Shown here: positions 42,214-52,849 of the stretch, piece by piece
Layout of the letters: the number at the start of each line of letters is the position of its first letter
How positions within the stretch are numbered: position 1 is the stretch's first letter
The notes under the pieces: model-generated
Told to the model about the DNA's origin: nothing
What the model saw: the letters and a program-made list of their open reading frames with translations, nothing else
Databases searched by the model: none
Made by a program: the position numbers and the translations under genes
Assembly (NCBI RefSeq): GCF_001005085.2
Contig: NZ_LBMU02000003.1
Span: 1 to 64,000 of the forward strand
DNA from: Streptomyces humi
GTDB taxonomy: Bacteria > Actinomycetota > Actinomycetes > Streptomycetales > Streptomycetaceae
Direction of reading: 5' to 3'
Length of the DNA: 64,000 nucleotides

Positions 42214-42984
42214 ATGACTACGGGGAACCGCTTCTCGGGTCGTACGGCACTGGTCACGGGCGCCGGCACCGGTATCGGCCGGGCCACCGCCCTGGCGTTC
42301 GCGGCCGAAGGCGCCCGCGTGGTCGTGGCGGGCCGGCGGGAGGGGCCGTTGAAGGAGACCGCCGCACTGATCGAGGAGCGGGGCGGCGAGGCGGCGGCGG
42401 TCCCGGCCGACCTCGCACAGCCGGGCGACGCCGTGGCGCTGGTGGCGGCGGCCGTGGACCGGTTCGGCTCGCTGGACGTGGCCGTGAACAACGCGGGGAT
42501 CTTCCGGGGCGGTGTGCCGCTGGCCGACCTCCCGGAGGCCGACTGGCACGAGCAGCTGGCGGTCAACGTGACGGGCGTGCACCTGGCGTTGCAGGCGGAG
42601 ATCCGCCGGATGCGGACCCAGCCGGCGGGCGGTGCGATCGTCACCGTCTCCTCCAACTTCGGTGTCCACACCACGTCCGCAGGGGCCGCCGCGTACGCGG
42701 CGACCAAGGCGGCCGTGACCGCGTTGAGCCGGGGCGCGGCCCTGGACCACATCCAGGACGGGGTCCGGATCAACGTCGTCAGCCCCGGTGCGACGGCCAC
42801 CTCCATGTCGCTGCGCGCGGGCGAGACGGACGCGGACCGCGCGGAGCGGGCGCGGGCGACCCTCCCGCTGGGCCGGGTCTCGGCGACGGCGGAGATCGCG
42901 GCGGCCGTGCTGTACCTGGCCTCGGACGACGCCGCGTCCATGGTGGGAACGGACCTGGTGGTGGACAGCGGCGCCGCGCTGTAA
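42214..42984 (+). CDS. Short-chain dehydrogenase/reductase (SDR)
   Basis: 256 aa classical SDR: TALVTGAGTGIGRATALAFA (TGxxxGIG cofactor site), VAVNNAGIFRGG (NNAG), catalytic Ser in AIVTVSSNFGVH, Tyr-Lys pair in AAYAATKAAVTALSRG, and RINVVSPGATATSM. The Arg after the second strand (VVVAGRREG) suggests NADP preference. ATG 42214 follows GGGGAG. Probably repressed by the upstream TetR protein. Confidence 0.95.
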   Translation: MTTGNRFSGRTALVTGAGTGIGRATALAFAAEGARVVVAGRREGPLKETAALIEERGGEAAAVPADLAQPGDAVALVAAAVDRFGSLDVAVNNAGIFRGGVPLADLPEADWHEQLAVNVTGVHLALQAEIRRMRTQPAGGAIVTVSSNFGVHTTSAGAAAYAATKAAVTALSRGAALDHIQDGVRINVVSPGATATSMSLRAGETDADRAERARATLPLGRVSATAEIAAAVLYLASDDAASMVGTDLVVDSGAAL

Positions 42985-43066
42985 CCACGGTCACCGCATA
43001 ACCACCGTCACCGCATAACCACCGTCACCGCATAACCACCGTCACCGCGTAACCACTGTCACCGCG
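42982..43066. repeat. 17-bp tandem repeat, five copies
   Basis: Units of TAACCACCGTCACCGCA (period 17) beginning at the SDR stop codon TAA itself and running to within 10 bp of the convergent YCII gene stop at 43075. It fills the whole convergent gap. Confidence 0.95.
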
Positions 43067-43074
43067 TCACCGCG

Positions 43075-43638
43075 TCACCGTCGGCCGCCGAACTCCCACT
43101 CGTGCACCTCCACGTGCGCGTACTCGGCCGACCGGCCCAGGACCTCGCGTGCCCGGTCCGGGTCCGGGGCCCGGACGAGCGCGGCCGTGCCCAGCCAGGT
43201 GCCGCCGTCGTCGGACGACAGCGGCCCGTAGGCGATCAGTTCGTCGCGGTCGACGTGGTCGGGCAGGCCGAGGTCCTCCTCGGCGGCCCGCCCGGGGCCC
43301 AGCCCCAGCACCAGATACCGGTCGCCGCCGGCCGGACCGCCCGGGAACTCCCACATGGTGCGTCCCAGCAGGTTGCGCCACCGCCGCAGCAGCACGTCCC
43401 GGTACACGCCGGCCTGGTGGTTGGGCTCGTCGAAGGCGAACGCGCGGGCGGCGGCCGGGTCCGGCAGACGGACGATGTGCACACTGCCGGTGGGTGTCTC
43501 CCCGTCGGCGCCGAAGGTCGGCCCCCGGGCGATCAGTTCGGCCGCGTACCGGTCCATGTACGACCAGTGCTCCTCGGCCAGCCCGGCACGCAGCGCCAGG
43601 GAGCCGGCCCGGTCGCGGTGGTAACAGAAGAAGTCCAT
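43075..43638 (-). CDS. YCII-domain protein, tandem domains
   Basis: 187 aa from ATG 43638 (MDFFCYHRDRAGSLALRAGL). Two YCII-like halves: the first has EEHWSYMDRYAAELIARGPT with the conserved His-Asp region, then GSVHIVRLPDPAAARAFAFD; the second ends with GTWLGTAALVRAPDPDRARE. These ferredoxin-fold domains are often fused to or partnered with sigma factors or act as small enzymes; the function here is unknown. An upstream start at 43668 would add ten residues. Confidence 0.8.
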   Translation of the reverse strand: MDFFCYHRDRAGSLALRAGLAEEHWSYMDRYAAELIARGPTFGADGETPTGSVHIVRLPDPAAARAFAFDEPNHQAGVYRDVLLRRWRNLLGRTMWEFPGGPAGGDRYLVLGLGPGRAAEEDLGLPDHVDRDELIAYGPLSSDDGGTWLGTAALVRAPDPDRAREVLGRSAEYAHVEVHEWEFGGRR

Positions 43639-43775
43639 ACGCACGGACCCTGGCGCAGACGGGGCCATGCCTCAAGGCGGTTTTCCGGAGCTGCGGCCGC
43701 AGCGCCACCGCGACGGCCCGCTGTCGTAAAGTGCGCCGTGGTGGGGACGTGGAGTCCGTCGGAGGGGGACCTGCC

Positions 43776-44492
43776 ATGAGCGCGTCGGAGAGCGGCCGGA
43801 TCCGGGCGGTGCCGGACAGTCCCGAGCAGATGATCGCGGAGGCGCGGAAGGCGTTCTTCGTGATGTTCGGGCTGCTCGCGGTCGTGTGGCTGGTGCAGCT
43901 GGCCAACTTCGCCGACCACTACGCCCTCTCCCGTGACTACGCGGTGGTCTCGGGCGACGTCGGCACGCTGCCGGACATCCTGGTGGCGCCGCTGCTGCAC
44001 TGGAGCTGGGCGCACATCGAGAGCAACTCCGGCCCGCTGTTCGTCTTCGGTTTCCTCGCCGCCTACCGGGGGGTGCTGCGGTTCCTCGGGCTGACCCTGC
44101 TGATCGCCGTGAGCAGTGGCGCCGTGGTCTGGTTCTTCGAACGCGGTGACGTGGCGACGGTCGGCGCCAGCGGCCTGATCTTCGGATACTTCGGCTACGT
44201 CGTCGTCCGCGGCCTCTTCGACCGGCACCTGATCGACACGCTGATCGGCGTGGTCATGGGCGCCTCCTTCGCCTACCTCCTCACCGTGGCCGTCCCCGGC
44301 ACACCGGGCGTGAGCTGGCTCGGGCACCTGGGAGGCCTCCTCGGCGGCCTCCTGGGCGCCTGGCTGTTCCGCGACCGGCACACCCGCGCCCCGGCCCCCG
44401 CCCCCGCCGCGGCCCCGGCCGCACACCAGGCTCCCGGCGACCCCACCCGAGCCGCCCTCTACAAGGAACTCGACGACCTCGGCCTGCTCTGA
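43776..44492 (+). CDS. Rhomboid-family intramembrane serine protease
   Basis: 238 aa, about six helices. Catalytic Ser132 in ATVGASGLIFGYFGY (GxSG motif) and His184 in SWLGHLGGLLGGLLGAWLF; the upstream loop HWSWAHIESNSGPLFVFG supplies the conserved H-x-x-x-x-x-x-N-like oxyanion segment. The C-terminal tail is Pro/Ala-rich with a final ALYKELDDLGLL helix. ATG 43776 follows GGAGGGGG. Substrates unknown. Confidence 0.92.
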   Translation: MSASESGRIRAVPDSPEQMIAEARKAFFVMFGLLAVVWLVQLANFADHYALSRDYAVVSGDVGTLPDILVAPLLHWSWAHIESNSGPLFVFGFLAAYRGVLRFLGLTLLIAVSSGAVVWFFERGDVATVGASGLIFGYFGYVVVRGLFDRHLIDTLIGVVMGASFAYLLTVAVPGTPGVSWLGHLGGLLGGLLGAWLFRDRHTRAPAPAPAAAPAAHQAPGDPTRAALYKELDDLGLL

Positions 44493-44528
44493 CCTGCCCG
44501 GTCCCGGAAGACGACGACGAAAACCGGG

Positions 44529-44556
44529 CTTGTCCCGAAACGCGGTGCACTAGGAT
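44529..44556 (+). promoter_or_regulatory. Promoter of tRNA gene
   Basis: -10 TAGGAT at 44551-44556 is a very good vegetative hexamer. A -35-like TTGTCC begins at 44530 (15-bp spacer) or CTTGTC at 44529 (16 bp). It places transcription start about 5 nt before the tRNA. Confidence 0.55.
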
Positions 44557-44567
44557 CCCCGCCGGGC

Positions 44568-44642
44568 GAAGCCGTAGCGCAGAGGTCGACGCGCGCGGTC
44601 TCCAAAATCGCGAGGACGCCGGTTCGAATCCGGCCGGCTCCG
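44568..44642 (+). tRNA. Atypical tRNA with CCA anticodon (Trp)
   Basis: Folds as acceptor GAAGCCG / CGGCTCC (one A-C mismatch), D-stem GCGC / GCGC, anticodon stem GCGGT / ATCGC with loop CTCCAAA, and T-arm GCCGGTTCGAATCCGGC. Oddities: no base between D-stem and anticodon stem, a 6-nt variable loop and CCT instead of encoded CCA. A strong -10 upstream and a perfect terminator downstream argue for a transcribed gene. It is either a divergent tRNA-Trp or a tRNA-like RNA. Confidence 0.7.
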
Positions 44643-44682
44643 CCTGCCCCGGCTCCGCGAAAGCCCCCACGGGCGAGACACG

Positions 44683-44717
44683 AAGAGGCGGCACCCCCGC
44701 ACAGGGTGCCGCCTCTT
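44683..44717 (+). terminator. Intrinsic terminator after tRNA
   Basis: Perfect 14-bp stem AAGAGGCGGCACCC / GGGTGCCGCCTCTT, loop CCGCACA, followed by TCTT. It can serve the tRNA (plus strand) and ppdK (minus strand, stop at 44802). Confidence 0.9.
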
Positions 44718-44801
44718 TCTTGCGTGCCGGGGCCGTCGTCCATCGGTCTTGAGGGTCGGGGACGGACGACGGACCCGGGGTTCGAAGGAGGCCGTGGGGC
44801 C

Positions 44802-47522
<2,721 letters not shown>

Positions 47523-47725
47523 GGGTCTCGACTCCCTCGAGGACGCGGTGGCTGCCCTGACGGCCAGGAACATACCCAGATCGAAGGCGTCTGGGTACGT
47601 CTACTTGCGTGTCATGCGCCCGTAACCGGTCGTCCGCCAGTGGATCGAAAGTCAAAGCTTGGCAAGCGGTAGGCCGGTTGTGTTTTCAGTTCTTGAACAC
47701 ATCATCACTCAGCGCCGCACTATTT

Positions 47726-47739
47726 CGCTCATGTGAGCG
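47726..47739. promoter_or_regulatory. Palindromic site 1 upstream of ppdK
   Basis: CGCTCATGTGAGCG: 6-bp arms CGCTCA/TGAGCG around a 2-bp centre. It differs by one centre base from the second site 102 bp away. Confidence 0.55.
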
Positions 47740-47776
47740 GCTGTGCCGCACGTCTGAGTTCGATCGATGAACGATC

Positions 47777-47803
47777 AAGGGGTGGCACTCGGTGCCACCC
47801 CTT
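47777..47803. terminator. Hairpin between ROK gene and ppdK
   Basis: Perfect 11-bp stem AAGGGGTGGCA / TGCCACCCCTT with loop CTCGG, 128 bp downstream of the ROK gene stop and upstream of ppdK, both on the minus strand. Probably terminates ROK transcription. Confidence 0.75.
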
Positions 47804-47827
47804 GGAGAAGTGCAGTCGCCCATGATC

Positions 47828-47841
47828 CGCTCATCTGAGCG
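47828..47841. promoter_or_regulatory. Palindromic site 2 upstream of ppdK
   Basis: CGCTCATCTGAGCG, with the same arms as the site at 47726. A further small hairpin ACCCTT-ATC-AAGGGT follows at 47844-47858. Together these occupy the 408-bp ROK-ppdK gap; no other gene is seen there. Confidence 0.55.
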
Positions 47842-47930
47842 CAACCCTTATCAAGGGTGGCGAGAATCACGCTGCCACAGAGCGCCCGGGTTCACCATGC
47901 GGACAGCGGAACGGAACGGAAACGCGCCGG

Positions 47931-49151
47931 TCACACACCCAGCGCGAGCAGCCGCTCCTCCACCCGCTCCGGCGCGTACAGCTGCGCCACGACCAGCAGC
48001 CCGGCACCCACCAGCGCCGCCCGGTCCGCCAGCCGCGAGGTGACGACGTCCAGGTGGGCGGTGGAGCGGGGCAGCGCCCGCTGGTACAGCAGCTCTCGCA
48101 CCCCGGTGAGGAACGGCGTGCCCGCCAGGTCCCCCGCGATCATCAGCACGCCGGGGTTGAGCAGGGTGACGACGGTCGCCAGCACGTCCCCCACCCGGCG
48201 CCCGGCCTCCCGCGCCAGCGCCGCCGCCTCCGGGTGGCCCGAGGCGAGCAGGTCGCGCACGTCCGAGCCGGAGGCCGCCGGCACTCCGGCCTCCGCCAGC
48301 CGCCGGGCCACCGCGCCACCGCTGGCGACGGCGGCGAGGCAGCCGTACGAACCGCAGCGGCACCGCACCTCGGCGCCCACCCGGATGTGGCCGATGTCCC
48401 CGGCGCCGCCGTCGACGCCCCGGTAGATCACGCCGTCCACCACGACCCCGGCGCCGATACCGGTGGAGACCTTCACCAGGACGAACGCCGAGCAGTCGGG
48501 GTGTCCGGTGCGCTGCTCGCCGTAAGCCATCAGGTTCGCGTCGTTGTCCACCAGGACCGGGACCGTGGGCGCGCCGGTGTGCTCCGTGAACGCCCTGGCC
48601 AGCCGACCCCGTATGTCGTAGCCGTCCCAGCCGGGCATGATCGGGGGCTGCACGACCCGGCCGGAGTCGGTGTCGACGGGGCCCGGCACCGCGAGGCCGA
48701 TGCCGCAGACCTCGGTGGCGCGGTGGCCGGTCTTGGTCAGCAGCTCGGCGAACCAGTGGCCGAGTTCGGGGAGCACGGCCTCCGGGCCGTCCTGGATGAC
48801 CAGGGTGCCGGAGTGCTCGGCGAGGATCTCGCCGCTCAGCGTCAGCACGGCGGCCCGGGCGTGCCGGGTCTCCAGGTCGGCGGCGAGCACCACCGCGTGC
48901 GAGTCGTCGAACTCGAGGGTGATGGAGGGGCGTCCGCCGAGCGGCGAGTCGACCGGGCCGCCGGCCCCCTCGCGCAGCCAGCCCGCACGGAACAGCCGGT
49001 CCAGGCGCTGGCCGACGGTCGCGCGGGAGAGGCCGGTCGCCTGCTGGAGCGCACCCCGCGTCACCGCCCGTCCGCTGCGCACCAGTTCGAGCAGTTCCCC
49101 GGCGCTCGCCTGGCCGCCGCCCCTGCCCGTTCTCCCCGGACGTCCGGTCAT
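47931..49151 (-). CDS. ROK-family transcriptional repressor
   Basis: 406 aa from ATG 49151 (GGGGG 5-6 nt upstream). N-terminal winged HTH: ASAGELLELVRSGRAVTRGA then LQQATGLSRATVGQRLDRLF. The ROK domain has VVLAADLETRHARAAVL, PVLVDNDANLMAYGEQ, VSTGIGAGVVVDGVIYRGV and the zinc motif RCRCGSYGC. ROK regulators respond to sugars. Divergent from the GH63-like glycosidase gene, which with the debranching-type enzyme is its probable target. Confidence 0.93.
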   Translation of the reverse strand: MTGRPGRTGRGGGQASAGELLELVRSGRAVTRGALQQATGLSRATVGQRLDRLFRAGWLREGAGGPVDSPLGGRPSITLEFDDSHAVVLAADLETRHARAAVLTLSGEILAEHSGTLVIQDGPEAVLPELGHWFAELLTKTGHRATEVCGIGLAVPGPVDTDSGRVVQPPIMPGWDGYDIRGRLARAFTEHTGAPTVPVLVDNDANLMAYGEQRTGHPDCSAFVLVKVSTGIGAGVVVDGVIYRGVDGGAGDIGHIRVGAEVRCRCGSYGCLAAVASGGAVARRLAEAGVPAASGSDVRDLLASGHPEAAALAREAGRRVGDVLATVVTLLNPGVLMIAGDLAGTPFLTGVRELLYQRALPRSTAHLDVVTSRLADRAALVGAGLLVVAQLYAPERVEERLLALGV

Positions 49152-49195
49152 GCGCACCCCCTTGTGTTTCTCAAGCTTGCATTACATATTGAGTT

Positions 49196-49225
49196 TTGCG
49201 TGTTAAATAGACGTAACCCTACGGT
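49196..49225 (+). promoter_or_regulatory. Possible promoter of glycosidase operon
   Basis: TTGCGT (49196-49201) and TACGGT (49220-49225) with an 18-bp spacer in an A/T-rich stretch between the ROK repressor and the glycosidase gene; a ROK operator would be expected here. Confidence 0.4.
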
Positions 49226-49271
49226 AGCCACAGCCGAACCCGGCCGGCCGGACGTCTTCGGGGAGTCCCGA

Positions 49272-50705
49272 GTGGATCGCACTGCCCAGCTCACCACCTC
49301 CGCGCCCGATCGGGCGATTGCATACGATCCACCGCCCGCCGTGCCGAACGATCCGGCGTCCGTGCACGTCACGGCCGCGCGGGTGCTCGACGGGAACTGG
49401 ACCGGCACCTCGACCGTCCCCTCCCGGCAGCTGTACCCGCACCAGTGGTCGTGGGACTCGGCGTTCGTCGCGATCGGGCTCCGGCACCTGTCGCCGCTGC
49501 GCGCGCAGACCGAGCTGGAGACGCTGCTGGCCGCCCAGTGGGGCGACGGACGGATCCCGCACATCGTGTTCAACCCCTCCGTGCCCCTCGACGCGTACTT
49601 CCCGAGCCCCGACTTCTGGCGCTCCTCGACCGCGGGACGCGCCGCGGGCGCCCCGCGCACCGTACAGACCTCCGGGATCGTGCAGCCACCGGTGCACGCG
49701 CTGGCCACCTGGCTGGTGCACCTCGCCGACCCGGGCCTGTCCCGGGCACGCTCCTTCCTGGCCGGCGTCTACCCGCGGCTCGCCGCCTGGCACCGCTATC
49801 TGCTGCACCGGCGGGACCTGGGCGGCGGCGGACTGGTCAGCGTGGTCCACCCCTGGGAGCAGGGCATGGACAACAGCCCCTGCTGGGACGCCCCCCTCGC
49901 CCGGGTCACCCCGGCGCCGGCCCGCTCCTTCCGCCGCGCCGACCTCGACCACGGCGCGGCGGAGGACCGGCCGACGGACCTGGACTACGGGCGGTACGTG
50001 CGGCTGGCGACCGATTACCGGGACGCCGGATACGCGGACCGCGCACGGGAGTTCGCCGTCGAGGACCCCGCGTTCAACGCGCTGCTCATCGCCTCCGAGC
50101 ACGCCCTCGCCCGGATCGCACGGGAGCTGGGGGCGACCGGGACGGCACGGCACGCGCGGGCCGGGCGGCTGACGGCGGCACTGGTGGACCGGCTGTGGGA
50201 CCCGGAACGCGAGATCTTCCTCTGCCGGGACCTGCGGGGCGGCGGGCTGATCCCCGAGCGCTCGGTCTCCGGACTGGTCCCGCTGCTCCTGCCCGAGCTG
50301 CCGCGCGAGACGGCCACCGCGCTGGTACGGACCCTGACCGGCCCGCACTTCGGCACCGCCAGCAGGCTGGTGCCCAGCTACGACCTGCTCGGCGAGGCCT
50401 TCGACCCGCACCGCTACTGGCGCGGACCCGCCTGGTCCAACACCGGCTGGCTGCTGGAGCGCGGCCTGCGCGAGCACGGCGAACGGGCGCGGGCGGACGC
50501 GCTCGCCGAGGCGGTCGTACGGACGGCCGCCGCGAGCGGGTTCGCCGAGTACGTCGACCCGCACACGGGTGAGGCGTGCGGTGCGGCCGGCTTCAGCTGG
50601 ACGGCGGCGCTCGCCCTCGACCTGCACCACGGGCGGCAGGCACGGGCCGCCGAACAGCACGGCAGTCGGCACACGCGGCACGGTCAAAGTATGGACAAGG
50701 GCTGA
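49272..50705 (+). CDS. GH63/MGH1-like glycoside hydrolase
   Basis: 477 aa (alpha/alpha)6-barrel enzyme. QLYPHQWSWDSAFVAIGLRH and GDGRIPHIVFNPSVPLDAYF are typical of mannosylglycerate-hydrolase-like GH63 proteins. VVHPWEQGMDNSPCWD carries the likely acidic catalytic residue region, and HRYWRGPAWSNTGWLLERGL closes the barrel. GTG 49272 has GGGGAG 6 nt upstream. Substrate is likely an alpha-glucoside or glucosylglycerate-type compatible solute or glycogen fragment. In operon with the next gene (64 bp). Confidence 0.85.
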   Translation: MDRTAQLTTSAPDRAIAYDPPPAVPNDPASVHVTAARVLDGNWTGTSTVPSRQLYPHQWSWDSAFVAIGLRHLSPLRAQTELETLLAAQWGDGRIPHIVFNPSVPLDAYFPSPDFWRSSTAGRAAGAPRTVQTSGIVQPPVHALATWLVHLADPGLSRARSFLAGVYPRLAAWHRYLLHRRDLGGGGLVSVVHPWEQGMDNSPCWDAPLARVTPAPARSFRRADLDHGAAEDRPTDLDYGRYVRLATDYRDAGYADRAREFAVEDPAFNALLIASEHALARIARELGATGTARHARAGRLTAALVDRLWDPEREIFLCRDLRGGGLIPERSVSGLVPLLLPELPRETATALVRTLTGPHFGTASRLVPSYDLLGEAFDPHRYWRGPAWSNTGWLLERGLREHGERARADALAEAVVRTAAASGFAEYVDPHTGEACGAAGFSWTAALALDLHHGRQARAAEQHGSRHTRHGQSMDKG

Positions 50706-50769
50706 CAAAACGACGTGTCCTCGTGGTCTGCGGCACGTTCGACCTGGGTGACAAAGGAGGGGACCGGGG

Positions 50770-52707
50770 ATGACGGACCGGCATCATCTGCTCGTGCACG
50801 GCGAGACGTTCGCCGCCGTGGACGACCGCGGCGACATCAGCGGCGTCCGGGGCGGCGGCTCCCCGGACGGGTTGTTCGTACGGGACGCCCGGCACCTGAG
50901 CCGCTGGCAGCTGACGGTCGACGGGGCGCTGCCCGAGGTGCTCAGCCCGGTCGCCGACGGGGACGGCACGCACTGTGTGCTGGTCCCGCGCGGCGGCCGC
51001 CAGGAGCCGCCCGCGCACACGCTCTTCCGTGAACAGGCCGTCGGGGACGGCTCGTTCGTCGAGTCCGTACGGGTCACCAGCAACCGCCCGGTGCCGACCA
51101 CGATCCGGCTCGCGATCACCGCCGACGCCGACTTCACCGACCAGTTCGAACTCCGCGCCGACCACCGCACCTACACCAAGTCCGGTGCCGTGCGCTCCCG
51201 TCAGATCCTGGACGACGGGCTGGAGTTCGGCTACCGCCGGGGCGAGTGGCGGTCCTGTACGACGATCACCGCCGACCCGGCGCCGGACGGTGTGGAGGAG
51301 ACCGGGACCGGTGCGCGGCGCATGGTCTGGACGCTGGAGCTGGCGCCCCACGGCACGACCGCGCTGGTCCTACGGGTGATAGGGCGCCCGCACGGTGACC
51401 GGCGGGCGCTGCGGGTGCCCCGCGACCCGGCCGCGTTGCACGAGCAACTGGTCAATGAAGAAGGCGAGTTCGTGGAAGGCGTCGCTTTCCCGACCGGGTG
51501 GCCGGAGCTCGCGGCGGCCTGTGCGCGGGGCCTCGCCGACCTCGCCACGCTCCAGGTACCGGCCACCGGACCGGACGGCGAGGAGCTCAGGGTCCCGGCG
51601 GCCGGGGCGCCCTGGTTCCTCACCCTGCTCGGCCGCGACGCCCTCATCACCTCCCTCTTCGCGCTGCCCTACCGCCCCCAGCTGGCCGCGGCCACCCTGC
51701 CCGCCCTGGCCGCCACCCAGGCGACCGAGGCCGGCGCGAACTCCGTGGCCCAGCCCGGGAAGATCGTCCACGAGGTACGGCACGGGGAACTCGCCCACTT
51801 CGGGCAGGTGCCGTACGGGCGTTACTACGGGTCCGTCGACGCGACCCCGCTCTTCCTGATCCTGCTCGGCGCGTACGCGGAGCAGACCGGGGACCTGGCC
51901 ACGGCCCGGCGGCTGGAGCGCCCTGCGCGCGCGGCCGTGGGATGGATGCTGGACCACGGCGGGCTGACCTCGCGCGGCTACCTCGTCTACCGCGCCGACA
52001 AGGGCGGGCTCGCCAACCAGAACTGGAAGGACTCCCCCGGCGCGATCTGCTCCGCCGACGGCAGCCGGCCAGTGGGGACCGTGATGGCGGCGGGAGCCCA
52101 GGGGTACGCGTACGACGCGCTGCGGCGGACGGCGTGGGTGGCGCGGACGGCGTGGGCCGACGAGACGTACGCGGCGCTCCTCGAACAGGCGGCCGCTGAT
52201 CTGCGGGACCGGTTCCAGCGGGACTTCTGGATGCGGGAGGTTGGGTTTCCCGCCCTCGCCCTGGACGGGGAGGGGCGGCAGGTCGACGCGCTCGCCTCGG
52301 ACGCGGGGCACCTGCTGTGGTCCGGGCTGCTCGACAAGGAGTACGGGGAGCAGGTCGGGCGGCGGCTGCTGGAGCCGGACTTCTTCTCGGGGTGGGGGGT
52401 GCGGACGCTGGCCGCGGGGCAGACGGCGTACCACCCGCTGTCGTACCACCGGGGATCGGTGTGGCCGCACGACAACGCGCTGATCGCGCTGGGGCTGGCG
52501 CGGTACGGGCTGCACGACGAGGCGCGGGCCGTGGCGCACGGGCTGGTGGACGCGGCGACCGCCGGCGGGCACCGGCTGCCGGAGGTGCTGGCCGGGTACG
52601 GTCGCGAGACGCATCCGGAGCCGGTGCCTTATCCCCACGCGTGTGTGCGGGAGTCCCGGTCGGCGGCGGCGCCGCTGGCGCTGCTGACCGCGGTGGGGGG
52701 CGCGTAG
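50770..52707 (+). CDS. Glycogen debranching-type enzyme (amylo-alpha-1,6-glucosidase family)
   Basis: 645 aa. N-terminal GDE_N_bis domain (LLVHGETFAAVDDRGDISG, then GLFVRDARHLSRWQLTVDG) and C-terminal amylo-1,6-glucosidase barrel (PWFLTLLGRDALITSLFALP; HEVRHGELAHFGQVPYGRYY; GLANQNWKDSPGAI; HRGSVWPHDNALIALGLARY). ATG 50770 has an excellent AAAGGAGGGG. Cleaves alpha-1,6 branches of glycogen-like glucans. Likely co-regulated with the upstream glycosidase by ROK. Confidence 0.93.
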   Translation: MTDRHHLLVHGETFAAVDDRGDISGVRGGGSPDGLFVRDARHLSRWQLTVDGALPEVLSPVADGDGTHCVLVPRGGRQEPPAHTLFREQAVGDGSFVESVRVTSNRPVPTTIRLAITADADFTDQFELRADHRTYTKSGAVRSRQILDDGLEFGYRRGEWRSCTTITADPAPDGVEETGTGARRMVWTLELAPHGTTALVLRVIGRPHGDRRALRVPRDPAALHEQLVNEEGEFVEGVAFPTGWPELAAACARGLADLATLQVPATGPDGEELRVPAAGAPWFLTLLGRDALITSLFALPYRPQLAAATLPALAATQATEAGANSVAQPGKIVHEVRHGELAHFGQVPYGRYYGSVDATPLFLILLGAYAEQTGDLATARRLERPARAAVGWMLDHGGLTSRGYLVYRADKGGLANQNWKDSPGAICSADGSRPVGTVMAAGAQGYAYDALRRTAWVARTAWADETYAALLEQAAADLRDRFQRDFWMREVGFPALALDGEGRQVDALASDAGHLLWSGLLDKEYGEQVGRRLLEPDFFSGWGVRTLAAGQTAYHPLSYHRGSVWPHDNALIALGLARYGLHDEARAVAHGLVDAATAGGHRLPEVLAGYGRETHPEPVPYPHACVRESRSAAAPLALLTAVGGA

Positions 52708-52849
52708 GGGCGTTGTGTTTGCCCGGTGTTTGCCGAAAGGCCTGAACCGGGGTCTTCGGTGAGCCGTACGGAAAGTCGGCGCGGTCAGGCCTCCCCAGCG
52801 TTGGCCCGCCGGTTCCGTCTCACGGGTCGCGCACGGAAGGACCTCCGGG

